A stretch of DNA of 64,000 nucleotides from Costus lasius (lineage: Eukaryota > Streptophyta > Magnoliopsida > Zingiberales > Costaceae). The notes under the pieces are model-generated. The model was not told the origin of the DNA and ran no database searches. It saw only the letters and a list, made by a program, of their open reading frames with translations. Where the stretch lies: positions 78,229,461 through 78,293,460 of the forward strand of contig CM050447.1 of assembly GCA_027563935.2 (NCBI GenBank). The letters run 5' to 3'. Made by a program: the position numbers and the translations under genes. Positions 56,074 to 64,000 of the stretch are shown here, one piece after another. Position 1 is the stretch's first letter. Each line of letters opens with the position of its first letter.

Positions 56074-58707
56074 ATGAACCATCCTGGAGGAGAAAGTCAG
56101 ATGGAACACATTCAGATTGAAGTGAACAATGATAGAGTACAACAACCAATGGGCAACAACTGTAATAATAATAGGACATTGAAGGATTATTCTGCACTCT
56201 ACACTTATGGTTTCCAATCAGGGATTGCTAGGCCTGCTGTTGAGGCCAACAATTTTGAAATAAAACCTGCTCTTCTTTCTATGGTGCAACAGAATCAGTT
56301 TGGTGGTTCTCCTCTTGAGGATCCCAACATGCACCTTTCTATTTTTCTAGAATATTGCGATATATTGAAAATTAATGGAGTGTCTGCTGATGCTATCAGG
56401 TTGCGACTATTCCCCTTCTCTCTGAGGGACAGGGCGCGAGCTTGGCTGCACACACTACCTGTTGCTTCGATAAGAACATGGGCAGAGCTTTCTCAAGCCT
56501 TTCTCTCCAAGTACTTCCCTCAATCAAAAACAATCCAATTGCGAAATCAGATAACGAGCTTCATGCAAAAAGATGGAGAATCCCTATACAAAGCTTGGGA
56601 GAGGTTTAAGGAACTCCAAAGGATGTATCCACATCATGGTGTTGAAACTTGGGTTTTGATCCAAACGTTCTACAGCGGTCTGGATTACAACACGAGGCTT
56701 ACAGTGGACGCTGCAGCAGGAGGTGCTTTGATGAATAGGAGAGTTGAGGATGCAATGAACCTTCTTGAGGACATGGCGATTAACCATCACCAATGGACAT
56801 CTGAGAGAGGTACTTCTACCAAGAAGTCAGGTAAGTATGACCTTGACTCTCTTACTGCACTCACGGCTAAGGTTGATAATTTGACTAGGAAGCTTGATTC
56901 TTGGTCTGTTAATTTTATGGATGTTAACACTATTTCTTGTGAGGTCTGTGGAGTTGTAGGTCATGCAAGGGTAGATTGTCAGGCGGGAGATGGACAAATG
57001 GCTGCAGTTCATCCTGAGCAGTTGAATGCAGTTGAAAATTTCAACCAGAACAACAACCCTTATTCCAACTACTACAATCCAGGATGGCGCAACCATCCAA
57101 ATTTCTCTTACCGGACAACTCAGCCTATTCAGCCTGGACAAGTTCCACCACAGCAGACTCAGCCCCCACAAGGAAACTTTAGGCAACCCCAACAGAACAA
57201 TTTCAGACCACCAGGATTCCAGGCCAGAAATTACAATGCACCGCCACCACAACCACAACAGCCAAGGCCGAACAATGATTCAAATCTGAGCAAGCAACTT
57301 GAAGGACTTATAGACATGATGAAGATGATGATGACCAGGATGGATTCCCTAGAAACACACAATAAAATGCTGGAAAGTCAGCTCGCCCAGCAAGCTAGCT
57401 CATCATCGAGAGTACCAGGGAAGCTACCATCCCAGCCAGAAGTAAACCCGAGGGAGCAGTGCAATGCAATCTCCACTCGGAGCAGCAAGCAATTGGAAGA
57501 CCCGAAGATGCCGACAGATGACACGATAGAAGAGACAATACCAAAACATGTGGAACCGCATACTGATGTGACACTGGTGGCACCTGAGCCAGTTGAGGAG
57601 GAGCGGCCCTATGTGGGACCGCCAGCATATAAGCCACCGATTCCCTTTTCACAGAGGCTTGTCAAGGCTAAATTGGACAAGCAGTTTGGTAAGTTTTTAG
57701 AGGTTTTAAAGAAACTTTATATTAACATCCCTTTCGTTGATGCTCTTTCGCAGATGCCGACTTATGCGAAATTTCTGAAAGATATCTTATCAAACAAGAG
57801 GAAGCTAGAAGATCAAGGGACCGTTGCACTTACTGAAGAGTGCAACACCATCATTCAGAACAAGCTCCCTCAGAAGCTTAAGGACCCAGGCAGTTTCTCC
57901 TTACCCTGCCAGATTGGGGAGATGTCTTTTCAGAAGGCTCTGTGCGACTTAGGAGCGAGCGTTAGCCTCATGCCACTTTCACTTTGTAAAAGGCTAGACT
58001 TAGGGGATTTGCAGCCCACTAACATTTCGATACAGCTTGCAGACCGATCTGTGCGTCACCCAGTTGGTATTTTAGAGGACGTACCTGTTAAAGTAGGAGA
58101 TTACTTTATTCTTGCCGACTTTATTATATTGGAAATTGATGAGGATGATAGGCTCCCTATCATTTTGGGGAGACATTTTCTTGCCACTGCTGGCGCTGTC
58201 ATGGATGTCAAGAATGGGAAACTGACCTTGAACATCTGTGGCAATGCCATTCAATTTGATCTTACTGATACTCTGAAAAAACCTTCTCTTGCAGGTACGT
58301 GCTGCAGCGTGGACATTGTGGAGAGAGCCACGCAGGATGTTGAGCCGCCTAGAAAAGAAGTGGATCCATTGGAACTTACCTTGACAATCCCCACCAAGAA
58401 TGCCAAGAGCTACAAAGCACGCACCAAATTTTGGCACAAGCGCATAACAAAGAAAGAATTTCATGAAGGGGACAAAGTACTTCTGTTTAATTCAAGACTT
58501 CGGCTATTTCCAAGAAAGCTTCGCACGAGGTGGTCCGGTCCTTTCACAGTTCAGAAAGTTCAACCATATGGTGCCATCACAATTTGGACAGAACGAACTG
58601 GGAGCTTCACAGTAAACGGGCACCGCCTCAAGCATTACTTTGAAGATGAGTGGGTTGAGAGAGAGGAAGTTTTGGCTCTCTCAGACCCCCTGGATTTGAA
58701 ACTTTGA
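56074..58707 (+). CDS. Element B Gag-protease-integrase-tail fusion, 877 aa, intact
   Basis: An uninterrupted ORF. The gag capsid domain spans residues ~95-235 (LRLFPFSLRDRARAWLHTLP, FLSKYFPQSKTIQLRNQI, RVEDAMNLLEDMA), with a CCHC knuckle CEVCGVVGHARVDC near 290 and the Athila motif YNPGWRNHPNFSYR. A Pro/Gln-rich linker and a conserved PPAYKPPIPFSQRL-KAKLDKQFGKF region follow. The protease has LCDLGASVSLMP (DLGA active site) and LPIILGRHFLATAGAV. After EVDPLELTL the frame passes directly to the integrase C-terminal region (SYKARTKFWHKRITKKEF, LFPRKLRTRWSGPFTVQ, VNGHRLKHYF). About 900 residues of pol usual for the family are absent, with no stop or shift at the joint. In-frame sequence continues upstream of 56074 (GQGTFFDIDPEIERTF) without an ATG, so the original start may be lost. 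Confidence 0.9.
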   Translation: MNHPGGESQMEHIQIEVNNDRVQQPMGNNCNNNRTLKDYSALYTYGFQSGIARPAVEANNFEIKPALLSMVQQNQFGGSPLEDPNMHLSIFLEYCDILKINGVSADAIRLRLFPFSLRDRARAWLHTLPVASIRTWAELSQAFLSKYFPQSKTIQLRNQITSFMQKDGESLYKAWERFKELQRMYPHHGVETWVLIQTFYSGLDYNTRLTVDAAAGGALMNRRVEDAMNLLEDMAINHHQWTSERGTSTKKSGKYDLDSLTALTAKVDNLTRKLDSWSVNFMDVNTISCEVCGVVGHARVDCQAGDGQMAAVHPEQLNAVENFNQNNNPYSNYYNPGWRNHPNFSYRTTQPIQPGQVPPQQTQPPQGNFRQPQQNNFRPPGFQARNYNAPPPQPQQPRPNNDSNLSKQLEGLIDMMKMMMTRMDSLETHNKMLESQLAQQASSSSRVPGKLPSQPEVNPREQCNAISTRSSKQLEDPKMPTDDTIEETIPKHVEPHTDVTLVAPEPVEEERPYVGPPAYKPPIPFSQRLVKAKLDKQFGKFLEVLKKLYINIPFVDALSQMPTYAKFLKDILSNKRKLEDQGTVALTEECNTIIQNKLPQKLKDPGSFSLPCQIGEMSFQKALCDLGASVSLMPLSLCKRLDLGDLQPTNISIQLADRSVRHPVGILEDVPVKVGDYFILADFIILEIDEDDRLPIILGRHFLATAGAVMDVKNGKLTLNICGNAIQFDLTDTLKKPSLAGTCCSVDIVERATQDVEPPRKEVDPLELTLTIPTKNAKSYKARTKFWHKRITKKEFHEGDKVLLFNSRLRLFPRKLRTRWSGPFTVQKVQPYGAITIWTERTGSFTVNGHRLKHYFEDEWVEREEVLALSDPLDLKL

Positions 58708-58717
58708 AAACTCTCAT

Positions 58718-58764
58718 GGTCGAGCTACCGACCTAAACCTAGCGCTCTTGGGAGGCAACCCAAG
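58718..58764 (+). other. Post-pol double-hairpin motif, element B
   Basis: GGTCGAGCTACCGACC, then AGCGCT, then TTGGGAGGCAACCCAA. Both stems are perfect here (GGTCG/CGACC and TTGGG/CCCAA). It starts 11 bases after the ORF stop. Confidence 0.8.
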
Positions 58765-58976
58765 TTTTTGCTTAATTTTAGTTTTTATGCATAGTTTCTC
58801 CATGTCGATTAGTTAGTGTTTTGATTATTGTTTTGTTTTTCTTTTATTTTCGCTTTTCTAGAGGGGATTGCTACTAAATTAATGTCTATATATGTTGTAG
58901 GAAGAAGTTGGAGCACATGGGAATTTTTCCAGAATTTTTCTGAATTTTTTTGAGCATACAGTGAACATCACGGCCT

Positions 58977-59274
58977 GGTGAACCCCATGGGGTTCACCGT
59001 GATGTCTACTGTGCAGAGCGCCCAGGCTTTATGACTAGAGGACTTCATGGGCAGGTGAACCCCATGGGGTTCACCAGTATTCTTTATGCGCAGAATCCAT
59101 CCAGTGAGCTTCACAGGCAGGTGAACCCCATGGGGTTCACCACGATTCCAAAGTCCAGAAAATTTTCCAGAACGCTTCACGGGTTGGTGAACCCCAGCGG
59201 GTTCACCCGTGTTTCTGTTGTGCCATCTGACCACAGTATGCTTCACGGGCAAGTGAACCCGGGCGGGTTCACTG
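58977..59274 (+). repeat. Internal palindrome array of element B
   Basis: Five units at 58977, 59054, 59120, 59186 and about 59251. Three are perfect 22-bp palindromes with arms GGTGAACCCCA and TGGGGTTCACC. The fourth and fifth vary in the centre, and the fifth changes both stem ends in a compensating way (AGTGAACCC/GGGTTCACT). The period is about 66 bp, equal to that of the LTR array. Confidence 0.95.
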
Positions 59275-59749
59275 GTATTCCAACTCGTGAACACCCGAAA
59301 CTAGGGCACGCTCGATTGCTTCCGCCGCTGCCTTCCTCTTTCGCCAAGATCCCATTGATTTCGGAATTCTTCCTTCTTTCCAAACACGAAGAAGATCTCT
59401 CTAGGCTGGATCTGAGTTTCCTTGCAAGTGGATCGAGTTCTATCTCAACTTCAACCCTGATTTTTAGCGTCACAATATTTTGTGTACTTCCGCCGCCGCC
59501 ACCCGATTTTGGCGAAACCGACCAGATCGCACCACTTTCTTTCCATCTTCGCACTCAAAGAAGATATCCGAAGGTTTGATTTAGCTTTACATTGCATCCA
59601 GACGGATTTCTGGTTCGTTCAATTTCAGATCGAGGGTTTTTTTGTTCTGCTTGTTCCTCCGCCCCTTGTTTTTGCCGATCGGCGCTGCTTCAGTTTTCTC
59701 TGCATCTTCAACGAAAGTCCGCCGCCACTTCCAACCTTCTCCAGCCACT

Positions 59750-61250
59750 ATGCCTCCAAGGACGAAGGCCATGGCGAGCAAGAGAACTTCACGCCCTCAA
59801 CAGGCGCTGTCAGATTCGTCCGCCACGGACGATGAGTATGAGCCGACGCCTACTCCTCCTTCCTACCGGCCTTCTTCAGCTACGCCAGGCTCTTCTTCGT
59901 CTCGTCACGGCTGCACACCTGCCAGCCGACCACAGCCTTACGTGTCTCCCCCAAACGAGTTCGGGATTATCTTCCGGAATGGTGCACAAGAGGCACGGTA
60001 TCAGATTCTGCGACAATGCCGCGTGCTCAATACAAGGTATCTTGACCGAACCACCTTACAGATGCTTGGGATGCTTGGAGATTTTGACTTGATGTATGCA
60101 TCCATCGGGTGGGAGCAATTTCAGTAGCTATTCTCACCCACCTACATCGGTACCACACTGGAATTTCTGAGTTCATTGGAAGTTAAAGCTGATCCTATGC
60201 TTGAGGATGATCTAGGCCGTCTGTCCTTCCGGCTGGGTAACATCGAATACATCCTATCTCTTTCACAGTTCCGCAGTATTTACGGTTTTCCAGAGCCTAG
60301 CACACGCAGAGTCCCTACTGAGTATAGTGAGCAGAGCTTCTAGGGCGCTGTCACTAACGAGCACATCTACTCCGCTCGCACAGCTCGCGCATCCAGTCTA
60401 TGCAACCCAGTGATCAAGTACGTTCACCGCGTATTGGCCCACACTATCTTTGGCCGCGGTGAAAGTGACGGTATGGTTCGACAGACTGAATTATTTTATA
60501 TCTGGTGCATGCTCCACAGTTTTAGAGTCGATTCAGGATATTATTTGGCAAAGCATTTCAGCCGCGTCACCCGTTCTTTGAGGGGGGCGATAGTGATTGG
60601 CGGCTTGATCGCACCTCTGGCATCATTCCCTACGGCACATTGGAGGCTACCGGCACAACAGGCTTGACATCGAGTCTTGTGTTGCCATGAAGCTGGTTAT
60701 ACGCAAAGGAGATTCTTATTGTATGACAATCAAGGGAAACCCCTTCTGCTTGCCTTTGCCAAACCCAGAGCGCACATCTATCAGAGTTCGTGGAAACTGA
60801 CGCATCCAGCCAGTTGAGGAGGCATAGCCCGATCTAGTCGACACAGCACCACCAGCACCGGGAACATTCTCTTTTAGTGGTACCTCTTCTCACGATTCCA
60901 TGATATCTGTGTTGCAGGAAATCAAGGAGGAACAGCTCCATCAAAGAGAGTTGATCGATCACATGGACACCACTATCTCTCACATGCAGCAGGACTACGC
61001 CGCTAGATGGGAATCAAATGAAGCCGGTATGCAACGCCAACATACTATGTTGAGCTCTATTTGGGGGAAGCTATCCGCGATTGATGAACGCCTCACTTTT
61101 GCATCTAAGGAGCACAGAGCTCAGATGGATATCTCCTCCGACAGCGTTTTTCCTTCAGATGAGGAGGTTGGGCCGGATTATAGTGCGCGTGGGAAGAAGA
61201 AGAGCTCGCGCTCGAGAGCTTCTGGCTCCCGCTCGCGCAAAAAGAAGTAG
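59750..61250 (+). pseudogene. Element B ORF2 (ATHILA ORF1-family protein), broken
   Basis: It starts MPPRTKAMASKR, as the intact counterpart in element C starts MAPKRKVMAKKH. Shared blocks: NTRYLDRTTLQMLGM, TLEFLSSLEVK, YGFPEPSTRR, YVHRVLAHTIFGRGESDGMV. Stops lie at about 60126, 60342, 60798 and 60825, and a frameshift near 60620. Three stops fit C-to-T, and the one at 60342 replaces a Trp (TGG to TAG). The tail (SARGKKKSSRSRASGSRSRKKK) is strongly basic. Such proteins occupy the env position in Athila elements; their role is unknown. Confidence 0.82.
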
Positions 61251-62593
<1,343 letters not shown>

Positions 62594-64000
62594 TGATGCA
62601 TTGCATTTTGGTAGTGATTTTCTTAGTTATTTCATGTCAAATCTAGGCTTATTTCGGCATTTTTATACTCATTATAGGCTTATTTCCTTCATATCTTCGG
62701 AATCTTCACTTTTTGGCACTTTTATGGAATTTCAGGTAAAAACACCCTTTTTTCAACATATTTTGAAGATTCTGATGCCATGGGACAATTTCTCATGTGA
62801 AAACAAAGCCGCCTGTCAAATTTGGGCTTGTTTGGAGTTATCCTGACAATCACAGCCAGGTGAACCCCACGGGGTTCACCATCCCAGTCGCCAGCCTGCG
62901 AAACTCACAGAGAGCATCACGGCCGGGTGAACCCCAGCGGGGTTCACCAGAATTCCATTTGGCCAAAAACTATCCAGAACACATCACGGCCAGGTGAACC
63001 CGGCGGGGTTCACCGCGCTTCTTTCTACCGAAATCACATAATGAATCACGGCAAGGTGAACTCGGCAGGGTTCACCGTGATTCTAACCCAGGTTCGCGAG
63101 CGGCCCGACCCACACTCGGTTTACCTTCGATTTCTCGCCCGTTCGGAGGCCAAATTTGGCAAGTAAGGTGTCTTTGGAAAGCTCTTTCAGAGGTGAACGC
63201 ATAGGACATAAAAGCCCTAATTTTATTGCCCTAATTATTGAGCATTCACGCAAAGAAGAGGCGCGGGCGGAAGAACACGACGACAGAGGCGATTTTTGGA
63301 GATTTTCAGAGATTGAGACACACGATCATCATGATTTCTTTAGGATTCCTTCGGTTCATCGTCTCCTTCCCCTTAGCTTCATTTTCTTATACTTTTCATT
63401 TCATTAAAAGAGAGATTTTTAGTGTTTCAATGACGATTATAGCTTAAACCCTACTTCGGGGCTTGGTGGAAACCCTTTGAAGATTTTAATTGCAAACTTT
63501 GTATCTATTTATGTTATTTGGTATGAATTGTGAGCATATTTTACTTTGACGTATTTATTTCGTGGTTTTACCTTGGCCGAGTAATATCGCGTGTTAGCCG
63601 TTACGATTCATATCGAGACAAGGATCATAAGGGTCGAACCTCCGAGTAAAACTTGCGAGACCTCGACACGAGAGTGCTTGGTCTTCGCTCGAGGATTCCA
63701 TAGTCTGCCGTAGAACTGATTGGGTTCGCCATAGAACGATCCACAGCGAGAGTAGGAGATCGGTCTAAGACGAACACCGGGGTGTATCACTCAAGAGAGG
63801 GCACCTTGTACCCTAAGGTTAGACTCTTTGTGCAAAACCAATAAACCAAATAACTAATATCTTTCTTGTGCGATTAAGATTTTCATCGTGGTGGAAGCCG
63901 TAGCCCTGAATTCTCTCTTATATCTTTTCTCTACCGAAGTAGTTGCACTTGTTTGTTTTCGATTTCCATCTTCAAAAACCCACGTTTCGATTCGCCTAGC
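62594..64000 (+). repeat. 3' LTR of element B (cut by window end)
   Basis: It starts TGATGCATTGCATTTTGG. 1407 bp are visible of an expected ~1505. It carries the same four palindromes (62859, 62926, 62993, 63055) as the 5' LTR, and it is uninterrupted where the 5' LTR holds element C. Confidence 0.93.

Noticed and set aside
58968..59294. Open frames across the palindrome array with repeated VNPMGFT / GEPHGVHLP peptides on both strands
   Set aside because: They follow from the palindromes themselves. The frame is not kept between units and no start context supports translation.

Overview
The window looks like nuclear DNA of a flowering plant. Its genes have introns with GT-AG borders, and it carries plant-specific gene families (MAKR, KV/A/G-type sugar-nucleotide transporter), long AT-rich intergenic DNA, many microsatellites and nested Ty3/gypsy LTR retrotransposons. 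A non-grass monocot is my guess from general appearance; nothing in the sequence proves it.

Layout. Positions 1-26700 are mostly host DNA with three genes, all on the minus strand: a four-exon coiled-coil protein of unknown function (2094-4274), a four-exon Golgi-type nucleotide-sugar/triose-phosphate transporter (13183-23601, with an 8.2 kb third intron) and a single-exon MAKR-type membrane-associated kinase regulator (24558-25532). Between them lie an old Athila-like relic (about 7560-9165), an AT-rich ~150-bp tandem array (9166-11335) and small non-autonomous elements inside the transporter intron.

From about 26690 to the window end the sequence is a ~200-bp minisatellite followed by a nest of five LTR retrotransposons. 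Element A (Ty3/gypsy, + strand, from 27527) sits in the minisatellite. Its RT domain is split by element D (31825-41093, non-autonomous Athila-like). D's gag-like ORF is split by element E (34241-38817, minus strand, rearranged Tekay/Del-like). A's RNase H domain is split by element B (41965 to beyond 64000, non-autonomous Athila-like). B's 5' LTR is split by element C (43048-55379, minus strand, structurally complete Athila-like). The LTR ends, primer-binding sites and target-site duplications that fix these boundaries are visible, except that B's 3' end is outside the window.

Most interesting. B, C, D and the old relic all carry arrays of family-specific palindromes with a period of about 60-75 bp. 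In B, C and D the same palindrome type occurs both inside the LTR and just after the pol end; in the relic only the post-pol array is visible. Each family has its own palindrome but the position and rhythm are shared. Two of the elements also carry unusual intact proteins: B has an 877-aa ORF in which gag-protease is fused in frame to the integrase tail with RT/RNase H/integrase core missing, and D has a 473-aa capsid-less gag derivative with a long acidic repeat region. The stops in the other retroelement ORFs are nearly all explicable as C-to-T changes.
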